Source: Arabidopsis thaliana (lineage: Eukaryota; Streptophyta; Magnoliopsida; Brassicales; Brassicaceae). From it: a stretch of DNA of 64,000 bases. This document shows, in pieces, positions 17,131 to 34,696 of the stretch. The stretch spans positions 24,431,835 to 24,495,834 of the forward strand of contig NC_003076.8 in the NCBI RefSeq assembly GCF_000001735.4, in the 5' to 3' direction. A program made the position numbers and the translations under genes. The notes beneath the pieces are model-generated. The model was not told the origin of the DNA. It saw nothing but the letters and a program-made list of their open reading frames with translations, and ran no database searches. Each line of letters begins with the position of its first letter. Positions within the stretch are counted from its first letter, which is position 1.

Positions 17131-17540
17131 TCTCTCCACATTAACTACACGGTTAGTTACTAAAATTAAACTTCCAAAATATTTAATATCATTTAATTAC
17201 TACACAATTATCATTTTTGATATTGTTTTTCTCCATGACTATAACAATTCGATTATAATCATCAAACCGTAGAGATATTTGATAGCATTTAATTACTACA
17301 AAATTATAAAATATTTAGACAATAATTCATAAAAATATCATAAATAAGATCAATATTAATAAAATAAATGGTTTTTTTACGGGACGGGTTGGCGGGACGG
17401 GTTTGGCAGGACGTTACTTAATAACAATTGTAAACTATAAAATAAAAATATTTTATAGATAAATACAATTTGCAAAGTTTTATGTATAGTAACTTTAAAA
17501 AATAAATTGTTTCCGCGGTGTACCGCGGGTTAAAATCTAG
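17131..17540 (+). mobile_element. Short non-autonomous Helitron
   Basis: The 3-prime end is clear: a 16-base palindrome CCGCGGTGTACCGCGG (17513-17528), an 8-base spacer, then CTAG at 17537-17540 followed by T. The last 130 or so bases closely resemble the minus-strand Helitron ending at 43458, so both belong to one family. The proposed 5-prime end, TCTCTCC preceded by A at 17130, is less certain because it does not match the 5-prime end of the other copy. No coding capacity. Confidence 0.6.
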
Positions 17541-18897
17541 TATATATATATAGAACTAAAACCATTACAAAAAGAAAAGATTTCGCCTTTTTAATGATGG
17601 ATAATTCTAAAGCCTATAAGACTTAAACTTTTATTTAAAATCTACAGTTTGTTGCCCAAATAAAATGTGATAAGTATAGAGATAACAAAATATAAAATTA
17701 TTTCTTACCAAAAAAAAATATATATATATATATATAAGACTATTTTACCGTAATTTATTGATGATTGCAGACAATACAAGATATCTCTAGTTTACAAAAA
17801 TATCATCAACAATATTCGAGAGAATAGTTCTTTTGAGTATTTGCGGATGGCCGGAAACAACAACACTTAGAAATCATATTTAGTAAAGAATTATGTTTAG
17901 AGTTTAGACTTTATAGCTTATATATTATATTGAGATGATAGATGATTATAAGGAAAAACATAAGGAAGTCAACTTATCATAACGCTTCATTGTAAGGATA
18001 TGCGAATATCAAAGGCGGAAAGATTTAGAATAAGTGAATAACCCATAATTTCATAAACGTTAGAGCATTTTTTTAGGAAATTATTTTAAGATAGCAATTA
18101 TTTCATTTGGTGAGTCGACCACATGGAATCCTCAAGAGACAAATGAAAAATAATTAGACTTTTTGACGATTTTTGCCTTCATTGATACGTACGGCCTCTT
18201 AGGCTTTTTAGCTATTTCCAATGCCAACTGTCAACATTCGTATCTCTTTCGCCATTTTAGTGAAATTCCACAAAGTCATTATCTTTGATGTATATAACTT
18301 GCCAGGCTGCTACTATACCAAATAGATTTATAAATATTATTTTTAGATTTCTTTTCCATACTTTTTAATTCTCAAACGAAACTTTATGCAAAGTTGAAAT
18401 AAAGTTTTCTTCTGCATTTCACTTAAAATTATAATTTGTCAAACAGAAGTGCAAACATTGATTTTCTGACTGAAAATTTTTCAACCTTACAAAAGTTGCT
18501 TGAACTTTGTTTAGAAAAAAGAAAATACTAATACTTGATAAACCCTCACGGTTCCTATTTTAAAACCAAAACCTTCAAATCAAAGACTCAAGAATCAATT
18601 CATAAATGTGTGAGACAAAACTCATAACCCAAATATGGTACACGTACGTATGAAACGTACTTAAATGCTACAAAAGAATAATATGTTTAGTTCTCAAATT
18701 TAAATAATTTTTTCCTTCTATCATTACTAATCAAAATTACAACTCATATCTATACTAAATGCTATTATCAGCTAACAATAATAAAATTTTCACAAATTGG
18801 TAAAGTCCTTATTAACTTTTACTTATCTTATTCAAATCTCATTATTGGACCCACCTAACCCTACCCACCATATGATATTGGTATCCCCTCTGGCCTC

Positions 18898-18905
18898 TAT
18901 ATAAA
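18898..18905 (+). promoter_or_regulatory. TATA box of NRT2.3
   Basis: TATATAAA lies 100 bases before the NRT2.3 start codon. The leader that follows is CT- and CA-rich, as in NRT2.4. Confidence 0.65.
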
Positions 18906-19004
18906 CTTTGCATTTCTCTAATCTCCAACTTACACCAACAAAACACAACAAAGACCATTAGCCTTCTCTCCCACTCAGAGTCTTTCATCTCACTCTCGCC
19001 TTAA

Positions 19005-20922
19005 ATGACTCACAACCATTCTAATGAAGAAGGCTCCATTGGAACCTCCTTGCATGGAGTTACAGCAAGAGAACAAGTCTTCTCTTTCTCCGTCGATGCT
19101 TCGTCTCAAACAGTCCAATCAGACGATCCAACAGCTAAATTCGCCCTTCCGGTTGATTCCGAACATCGAGCCAAAGTGTTCAACCCACTCTCTTTTGCTA
19201 AACCTCACATGAGAGCCTTCCACTTAGGATGGCTCTCATTCTTCACATGCTTCATCTCCACCTTCGCGGCAGCACCATTAGTCCCCATCATCCGCGACAA
19301 CCTCGACCTCACTAAAACCGACATTGGAAACGCCGGAGTCGCATCCGTCTCTGGTGCCATTTTCTCAAGGTTAGCCATGGGAGCGGTTTGTGATCTCCTC
19401 GGTGCACGATATGGGACTGCCTTCTCCCTCATGCTAACCGCCCCAACCGTCTTCTCAATGTCGTTTGTGGGTGGCCCTAGCGGATACTTAGGCGTCCGGT
19501 TCATGATCGGATTCTGTCTCGCCACGTTTGTATCATGCCAGTATTGGACCAGCGTTATGTTCAACGGTAAGATCATAGGACTAGTGAACGGCTGTGCAGG
19601 CGGGTGGGGTGATATGGGCGGTGGAGTGACTCAACTCCTAATGCCGATGGTCTTCCACGTCATCAAACTTGCCGGAGCCACTCCGTTCATGGCCTGGCGG
19701 ATAGCTTTCTTCGTTCCCGGATTTCTTCAAGTTGTTATGGGCATTCTCGTCCTCAGTCTCGGCCAAGATCTCCCTGACGGTAACCTAAGTACCCTTCAGA
19801 AGAGTGGTCAAGTCTCTAAAGACAAATTCTCCAAGGTACTTTTCTATATATATATATTTCTGTCTCATCTTCAAATATATAACAAATCCAGACCAAGAAG
19901 AATATGGCTCTCATTAAAAGAATCTTGCAAACATTAAACATACTCATGAAGTTTTGCAATAAATTCGTGAAGAACTATTTCGTTTATTTAGTTAAATAAA
20001 TTTCTAGTGTCTAAAGGTTTTTCTTGTTATAGGTTTTCTGGTTTGCTGTGAAGAACTACAGAACATGGATTTTATTCGTTCTTTATGGATCTTCCATGGG
20101 AATTGAATTAACTATCAACAACGTTATCTCCGGATATTTTTACGACAGGTTCGATTTCTTATTCGTTAAAACCCAACTGATGAACTTACTTACTTCTGTC
20201 ACAAGGTAATAACCTTAATTTGTTTTCTTGTTCTCTACGTATTTATCAGGTTTAACCTTAAGCTTCAAACAGCTGGTATAGTAGCAGCCAGCTTTGGAAT
20301 GGCTAACTTCATCGCCCGTCCCTTCGGTGGTTACGCTTCTGATGTAGCGGCTCGGGTTTTTGGCATGAGAGGCCGGTTATGGACCTTATGGATCTTTCAA
20401 ACCGTAGGAGCTCTTTTCTGTATCTGGCTAGGTCGAGCTAGTTCACTTCCCATAGCAATCCTAGCAATGATGCTCTTCTCAATCGGTACACAAGCAGCTT
20501 GCGGAGCCCTCTTCGGAGTTGCACCTTTTGTCTCGCGCCGCTCTCTAGGGCTCATATCGGGACTAACCGGCGCAGGAGGAAACTTCGGGTCCGGTTTGAC
20601 TCAACTGCTTTTCTTCTCATCAGCGAGGTTTAGTACAGCTGAGGGACTCTCATTGATGGGCGTTATGGCGGTTTTGTGCACACTCCCAGTTGCGTTTATA
20701 CATTTTCCGCAATGGGGAAGCATGTTTTTAAGACCGTCGACCGATGGAGAAAGATCACAGGAGGAATATTATTACGGTTCTGAGTGGACGGAGAATGAGA
20801 AACAACAAGGATTGCACGAAGGAAGCATCAAATTTGCAGAGAATAGTAGGTCAGAGAGAGGCCGGAAAGTAGCTTTGGCTAACATTCCAACGCCGGAGAA
20901 CGGAACTCCAAGTCATGTTTGA
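19005..20922 (+). CDS. NRT2.3: Nitrate transporter NRT2.3
   Basis: Three coding exons, 19005-19835, 20033-20148 and 20250-20922, give 539 residues, matching NRT2.3 (AT5G60780). It is a 12-helix MFS nitrate/nitrite porter, a tandem paralogue of NRT2.4 with near-identical core helices and the same final His-Val. The second signature [10 protein letters not shown] is intact. The first reads GGWGDMG (about 199-205), with Asp203 where NRT2.4 has Asn196. It also lacks the first NRT2.4 intron; the reading frame runs straight through that point. The N-terminal tail is longer and diverged. Family knowledge suggests plasma-membrane nitrate uptake with NAR2.1, but NRT2.3 is poorly characterised and the Asp change makes normal transport uncertain. 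Confidence 0.95.
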
Positions 20923-21925
20923 AGACAAAACTTACAAGAGATTTTCCTTTTACATTAAATCCCTTTTTAATAGTTTCATACTCCACTCATATATGTACCG
21001 AGTAAGACCTTTTCTGTGATAGGTAAGGATCGATGAGCTTGGTACTTTAGTATAAATTATTGTAATGTCATCAGAATGTTCAACTACTCTTTTTTCTGCA
21101 CCAATAAGCTTTATGTTCAATCAGATTTACATGTCAAGTGAAAAAAACAAAAAAAGTCTCTGTTTACGGTGTGTGAAATGCTAAGAGAGTCCACATGAAG
21201 AAAACTTTATGGACAAGGACCACGGAAGAAGCAATTGAATGAGTGATCTTTACATCACAGAAACGGATCTCATCGAAAGAATGTAAGAAGAGTATGAGAA
21301 AATAATAAACTACATAGATTTTCGAAATATTGATTCAGAAGATTAATATGTTATTTTTTTCCACTCACACTACTCATTTTACAAGAGATACTCCAGAGAT
21401 TTTATGTGCAACTCTGTAATTTGATTCAAGATTCCTTCACTGGAATCAACATAAAGATGGAATATCTGAGTCACCTTTCCAACGAATATTCGAATATAAT
21501 TATGAGAATATTCGAATATAATTATGAGAATATTCCCACTTTAATATTAAATATAATACCATAATCGTCAACATCTCAGTCTTTAAAAAAACAGAAAAAA
21601 AAAATCCTACAATACCACCAAAAAATATTACTTTTCTCTCTGTTTCGCCTTCAAAAAAACGTTCAACAACAATAACGAAAAAAAAAGAAGGTGCACATGA
21701 TAATGATAATACTAATATAGAAAGAATCTCTGACCTCTTAAGGAAATGCAGAGATTAGTGAGTATGGTTTCTCTGTCTCTCAAGTGTGTGGCTTTAGAAC
21801 TCGTTAAAAACCATTCCCAAACCCATCAAAAAAACCAAAGCCTTCCCTCTCTCTCTCTTAGCATGTGACCCCAATCTGAGTCTTTTCCATTTTCCATCAA
21901 GAGAAGAAGACTCGACTCTCTATCT
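20923..21925. other. Intergenic region between convergent NRT2.3 and ABCF1
   Basis: Contains the 3-prime UTRs of the two facing genes and a 22-base tandem repeat at 21484-21535. A CT run occurs at about 21848-21859. No gene is supported. Confidence 0.5.
21484..21535 (+). repeat. 22-base tandem repeat, about 2.4 copies
   Basis: The unit starts GAATATTCGAATATAATTAT and repeats exactly at 21484-21505 and 21506-21527, followed by a partial copy to 21535. Each unit contains the palindrome GAATATTC. Confidence 0.85.
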
Positions 21926-29281
<7,356 letters not shown>

Positions 29282-30630
29282 TCACATAACAACACAAGCA
29301 TTCGGATTCTCATCGCTAAAAATCTGCGGCGCGTGGGCCTGAATCGGATATCCATAAGGCCCACCCGGGTAATACCCATAACCGTAAGCTGGCTGAGCCG
29401 CCATGTACTCCATCATATTCACTCCCTCACCACCGCCTTTGTTACCGGTTTTCTCTTTCCCACCACCGTCTCCGCCGCCACCTTTCTTCTTCTCGCCATT
29501 TTCGTTACCATTCTCTTTATCTTTCTCTTTCTTCGGCGGCACAATCTCCACCGCACGTTTGAGCTTCTCACTCAAAATCTCAACGAGCTTTTTAACATCC
29601 ATTGTTCCTTTAACCGTCAGCAAATTCTTCTCTTTGTCCATTGTTAAACCATTAACACCTGCGTTTCACAAAACCGCTGTTAGCAAACGCCGCGTTTTGA
29701 TAACGCGAATCGTACAGATTTTTGTCTCTAACCTTTGGTTTTTGTGACAGTCTTTTGGATTTTCCCGATACAACCTTGACAATGGAAGTTCAGCTTCAAC
29801 ACCGCCGTTGTTACCGGAGTCTATAAACATTACAAAAATGTCAGAAACAAAAAAACATGCTCTCATTATACTAATCAGCAAAACAAAAACATTTTTGAGA
29901 ATCAGATTCTTCAGAGATAAAAACAATATAGTAAAAAGCAAATGAGATTACCTCTTTGGGTTTTTTGTCATTGTTGTCTGGTTTCTTCTTCTCCTCTGAT
30001 TTTTTTTTGTCTTCATCGTTTTTGTTTTTGTTCTCTTTCTCTTTTTCCTTTTTTGGTTGAGGAGAAACCAAATCGACTTTCTTCTTTGTCTTCTCTTCAA
30101 GTTTCTCCCTTAACTTCACCGGATCTAATGCTCCGGTCACCGTAAGTTTCCCTGTAGCCGACTCCGATTTCACAGTCTCAACACCTAAAAGACACATTTT
30201 TGGTTAAAACCAACTTAACAAAGTAGCGATTTTTCGAGAAATCCAGTTACAGATTCCGTGGAATAAGGATTTTACAACGTTCTGAATAAGAAAAATCGAA
30301 ACTTTTTTTGGTTAACAATGAAAAAAAATCAAACCTTGGAAAGATCGAACACATTTGACGATTCGAGAAGCACAACCTTCACAATGCATGTCGACCTTCA
30401 AAACGACGGTGATGGAAGGCGTTTCGTTCTTCTTCTTGTTATCTCCTCCTTTCTTCTTGTTATCTCCTTCGTTCTTCTTCTGCTCAGAAACAAAACAGAG
30501 TGAGCAAACGAAACCCATTATTATGATCCAAATAATAAAAAGCTGAGATTTTTATGGATAAAAACGAGAGAGAAGATTCGAGAATGTAGAGAGAAAGAGA
30601 GCGTTTTTGACTCGGTAGTACCTCGCCCAT
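29282..30630 (-). CDS. HIPP3: Heavy-metal-associated isoprenylated plant protein HIPP3
   Basis: Five coding exons on the minus strand, 30630-30622 (only MGE), 30479-30335, 30184-29952, 29820-29733 and 29658-29282, give 283 residues. Two HMA domains carry the metal-binding CxxC: MHCEGC (Cys36, Cys39) and FHCQGC (Cys143, Cys146). Each is followed by a Lys/Glu-rich charged linker. A Gly/Tyr-rich tail ends in the CaaX box CVVM (Cys280), expected to be farnesylated. This matches AT5G60800. From memory, HIPP3 is a zinc-binding nuclear protein that affects salicylate signalling and flowering. The domains are directly visible; the physiological role is literature memory. An alternative start at 30518 is described in the findings. 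Confidence 0.93.
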
Positions 30631-31542
30631 GATGAATCGGTTAGTGAGAGAGTAGTGGGAGAAGGAAGGAAGTGGGTAGAGACAGAGTCGGAGGAAATGG
30701 GAGAGAAAGATGAAACCTTTCGTTTGTATTTATAGTCTTTAACGAAAATCATTATTTTTTGGAGTCGGTTATGTTTTATCATGATGATGATGATGATGGT
30801 TATAAATGAACAAAATGACCATTCCATCATGTATGTGTATGATGTTATGGTTATACATGTAACGTTTTTATTTTATTATGATGATGACTTTTCTTCTGTT
30901 AATGCGAATGTACGTTTGTTCTTTTATAAGAGTGGAATGGATTTATCAGTAAACAAACTCTTCTTTGTCATAAGTTTTTATCTCGTTCTAAATTGGCTAC
31001 ATATTGTGATTTTTAAAAAAATTCCAGACCCAGCTAGATTTTGGGGTTTCGGTATTTGAGACGTAACATTTTGATGTATTGAAATTTGAAGTTCAAATGC
31101 CTACCTATGTTGTTGCGTATACAAAATTGAAAAGACTTGCATTCAAATTAACCAATGCACTCGGTTTTTGAAAAGTGATACTACGGGCCTAGATAAGCCC
31201 AAATTGAAAATAGTTTTTTTAAATGTAATCATTTAGTGGGCCGTTTTAAATTATTTGAACAGAGAAATTAGTTTGAGTATATAGGCCAATGGTATTGGTA
31301 TCTCTGTCTCTTCACTATCGAACTTTATTTTTTTCTCGCAGATCTCTTATTGTGCTCGGTCCATTGTATTAATGTCTGATATTTTGAACAATTAACAATT
31401 GTCCTATATTTTCAACGAGTCCATACGTAGATAATCTTTGGATTGATGCAGATAAAGAAAAAAAAAATAAACAAAAAATCAAGTTGATATAATGTATCTT
31501 GTTTTTATTTTTATAATATATATATATATAATTTTTATGATT
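30631..31542. other. Upstream region of HIPP3
   Basis: Contains the HIPP3 leader and promoter and a short ATG/TGA trinucleotide run at 30781-30798. No gene is supported. The last part is the 3-prime flank of the first defensin-like gene. Confidence 0.5.
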
Positions 31543-31956
31543 TTAATTTCGTCTATAATTATAAATGTCACCTATGTATTCACCGCAATGACAACCATCA
31601 TTTGGGTTACAATACTTCACATCCCTGAATTCTGAAGTATAACAATGAAAATGACACCACGCACATGCTCTAATATGTTCATCATCAGATTCAATATCAT
31701 CGTTCTTTCCAAGAATCATGTTTGGTGGAGTTTGAGGACTCACTACATAGTTATAAAGAGTTTTTCTTTCTGAATTACTTTTCTCCACAATATCTGATAC
31801 ACCTATTATATATATATAAAAAATAGATATCATATAACTAAATCAATATACTATTGAAAATACATGATATACAATCTCTTCAATTTAATCGTGATAAACA
31901 AACTTACTTGATGAAACAAGAATTAAAAGAGTGAGAAACAAAAAGATTGTTTTCAT
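31543..31956 (-). CDS. Defensin-like (DEFL) secreted cysteine-rich peptide, copy A
   Basis: Two exons on the minus strand, 31956-31908 and 31802-31543, join in frame with a 105-base intron to give 102 residues. The first exon is a signal peptide, MKTIFLFLTLLILVSS. The mature part has six cysteines near its end, spaced C-x2-C-x3-C-x10-C-x5-C-x1-C. That layout, with the intron just after the signal peptide, is typical of plant defensin-like peptides. The protein should be secreted. DEFL peptides act in defence or cell signalling, often in reproductive tissue; the role of this one is unknown. A TATAAATA box lies upstream (32077-32070). The acidic spacer before the cysteines is long. It is a paralogue of the gene at 33226-33653. 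Confidence 0.8.
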
Positions 31957-32069
31957 TTAATTTTATTTGGGAATTTTTCAATATATATATTTTAGACAGA
32001 TAAATATAATGTTTTTTTTGCTAGTTGTTTTAAGTTTTGAATGAGATTTACGGATGCCAAATGGTTTCA

Positions 32070-32077
32070 TATTTATA
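32070..32077 (-). promoter_or_regulatory. TATA box of DEFL copy A
   Basis: TATAAATA on the minus strand, about 114 bases before the start codon. The same octamer with similar flanks precedes the second copy. Confidence 0.55.
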
Positions 32078-32379
32078 CATGTTATATTTATGTTACAAAA
32101 AATGTAATGGTCTTTTATTAACGTTTTTCTCTTGTCTTAACATTAGTAAGACCATTATAACCACTATTAACGTTTTTGGTTATAAGAAAAATATCTCTCT
32201 TGAATACATACAAAAGTATATTACCTAAAATAACCATGTTCCATGGTCAGAAGATAAATTTTTTCAAATATGTATTAAACATTTTTATTCCAAAGGCTTA
32301 GTAGATCCACCAAAACCGAAGCCCCTTTTGTGAAAGTGACTCATTTCAAGTGAGGCTCGTCTTTCATGTAACAAAAATT

Positions 32380-32690
32380 TTATATGATACCAGGGTTGCT
32401 GTAATCAGCCGTTAAACTCACCGTTTTGATGAGTCTCCTCTTGTTGTTTCTTTTCATCACCATTTCTTTACTATCTACCCCAAACCATTCTTCTCATTTG
32501 CCTCTCCATTCACATTACATGCTTCAATGTCTTTCGGTTCCTAAGAATAAATATGATTCAAACTAGAATTAATCCATTGACAACAATATACGTCTAGTTT
32601 CTATTTATGAAAAAAACATGGATTGAGAACCGAGTACTATAGCATATAGTGCTTGCTACAAGATCTTCACTATTTACCGCTTGTGGAGGT
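32380..32690 (-). pseudogene. RGF1-related pseudogene
   Basis: This stretch aligns with RGF1 exons 2 and 3. The exon-2-like part is at 32688-32651 and the exon-3-like part at 32540-32380. The exon-2 acceptor is mutated (ATAG in RGF1 reads ATAC here). About 20 bases are missing from the start of exon 3, and several single-base deletions and a TAG stop break the frame. The exon-1 signal peptide was not found. The final codons still read DYSNPG, then Ile-Ile-stop, where RGF1 continues HHPPRHN. Flanking DNA also aligns, so this is a duplicated locus that decayed, not a processed copy. Confidence 0.85.
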
Positions 32691-33225
32691 ATAGATAAAT
32701 TCTGATTAGCATGTTTATGACGACGCTTCAAAGTCTATAAACTGATGATGTAATAAATAATAATATATGGAAACTTTATGTCATTTAAAAAAAAACTTGT
32801 TCGACCAAAATCATATAATTGAGAAAGTGTCAACGAAATAGTTCAATGCATATTTTTATGTTTTCATTAAATCAAAGTGAAACATTTTTATCTGTATAAA
32901 TTTCAGTATCTCAATTTTCGGAAGATGTGTGTAGTTTTCTCCTGGTAAATCTACATGATTTTGGATATGATATGTCTAAATCAATCGTAATTTCGTAACT
33001 TATTGATCGATGAAAAAGTAGCATGGTGAAGTTCATAAAGTGGACATCATAAAAAATTTCGAAACCAAGATTCTGGGCCTTATTGAGCCCAGTTGGAGGT
33101 GCCCAATTTTTAGTTTCCTTGTACGTAGGTTTTTTGATGGTTGCTATCAGATTTTTAGATTCCTCAAAATAGTAATTAGAACACGCTTTCAGATTTTTAC
33201 TGAAAAGGTTGTTAATTTGGTTTCT

Positions 33226-33653
33226 TTATTTTTTAGAATACTGTTTAGGAGAAGTTGCAATGTGAGGGGGGCTTAATTGGAAGGAGCTACAACGACAAAA
33301 ATGTTGTGGAATACAAGATACCATTAACCTATGTCTTCTTAAACAACGCTGTGGACATAACTCGGTACATTCCTCAGGAATAAAATGACCTCTGTAGCTT
33401 TGAAAATGCAAATATGGTGGATGTTGAAGCCTCATTCCGTGATTAGAAAAGGGAGCTTTTCTCTCTGAATCATGTTTTGCCATAAGATTTGATACACCTG
33501 TTAAAAATTAAAACAAATTATAGAACAATTTAATTAATATATTATTCGAAATATATGCTAGATATAGTTTTTTTTTAATCTCACTTGATCGATAATAAGC
33601 TTACATGATGAGATAAGAATTACAAGAGTGAAAAACAAGGAAAGTGTCTTCAT
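33226..33653 (-). CDS. Defensin-like (DEFL) secreted cysteine-rich peptide, copy B
   Basis: Two exons on the minus strand, 33653-33605 and 33497-33226, separated by a 107-base intron, give 106 residues. Exon 1 encodes the signal peptide MKTLSLFFTLVILISS and is exactly as long (49 bases) as in copy A. The cysteine core is spaced C-x3-C-x3-C-x9-C-x5-C-x1-C (ECTELCPQRC, then CIPQHFCRC). An extra Cys spans the splice junction. The core is basic, whereas copy A is acidic. It ends in a Ser/Pro/Lys tail. It should be secreted; the function is unknown. It lies directly downstream of RGF1 on the same strand, as copy A lies downstream of the RGF1 pseudogene. Confidence 0.8.
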
Positions 33654-33734
33654 TTCTATTTTTTAAACGTTTAAAAAAAATCGTAACTAAATTTTGAGTG
33701 TGAAGTTATTGAAGTCAAATACTAGCTAGTATCA

Positions 33735-33742
33735 TATTTATA
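33735..33742 (-). promoter_or_regulatory. TATA box of DEFL copy B
   Basis: TATAAATA on the minus strand, 82-89 bases before the start codon. The flanks match the copy A TATA box (TATAAATATGA). Confidence 0.55.
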
Positions 33743-34416
33743 TGCATGTTGTTGTTATATATATATATATATATGTTACCAAAAAAAACAAACCAAATGC
33801 TCTTTAACGTTTTTATTTGTTTAAAACAACTAATTAACCCATAGTTTTTTTGTTAAGATTTTTAAACCATAGTTGTTACAACTAGTAATCAATTCTGTCA
33901 AAAATAATCAATTAGTTATATTATTGTTGATATAAACACACATGAATATTGGACTTTTTGTTTCCATGTTTAATTTAAAAGTTTTTGTTTCAGCCCAACA
34001 AGTTTGGATTGATTTGTGTGTGTTGGTCATCTTCTCAATGTCCGCAGTCCACTGCCAGAGTTTTTCTATTTATTCAGAAATAATTGTATCCATTAAAAAT
34101 AACTTAAATATCATTATATTCTCTTATATTAATAAGAATCTTCTCAAAACCATGGGAGATCGAGAGAGGGTTACAAATTTGACGAAAATGATAATTTCTA
34201 AGTAAAAGTGATTATACAAAGTGTGTACTAATCAAAATGTACAACTAAAACAGAAGATAAAACTAAAGTAAACCAACACTGATAATCTCTAATACTGTAG
34301 ACTGCATTAAGTGATCACAATCACTGATGCTAATCATAACTGCTAGACTCTAATATTCTTTCCAACAACAAAAGAATATGGCTTTCTTCTTCTTTTTTCC
34401 TGTTTCTTTTAATACC

Positions 34417-34418
<2 letters not shown>

Positions 34419-34452
<34 letters not shown>
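34419..34452. repeat. (AT)17 microsatellite
   Basis: Seventeen uninterrupted AT units in the spacer between DEFL copy B and RGF1. A second AT run of about 13 units lies at 34667-34692, directly after the RGF1 stop codon. Confidence 0.95.
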
Positions 34453-34455
<3 letters not shown>

Positions 34456-34664
34456 AAATTAAAAACCAACAAACGTCTCTCTTGAATACATATATAATTC
34501 AAAAGATCATATCCGCATACCATGATGGCATGATCATACATGTAAAAAATATGTGAAAATTTTTTCTTTCTATTAAATTATAGATGATGCACCAAAATTG
34601 AAGCCTTTTTGTGAAAGATAGGCTCGTCTTTCATGTAATACAAAAATGTATGCAAATACATATG

Positions 34665-34695
<31 letters not shown>

Positions 34696-34696
34696 T

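Larger units (their letters stand above)
15193..19004. other. Intergenic region between NRT2.4 and NRT2.3
   Basis: A 3.8 kb AT-rich spacer separating the tandem nitrate transporters. It contains the NRT2.4 3-prime UTR, a Helitron fragment (17131-17540), an AT microsatellite at about 17718-17736 and the NRT2.3 promoter. No credible gene is seen. Confidence 0.55.

Noticed and set aside
33942..34205. 87-codon plus-strand frame within the peptide cluster
   Set aside because: Starts with a hydrophobic stretch but has no cysteine motif, no conserved end and lies in the unit-specific extra DNA.
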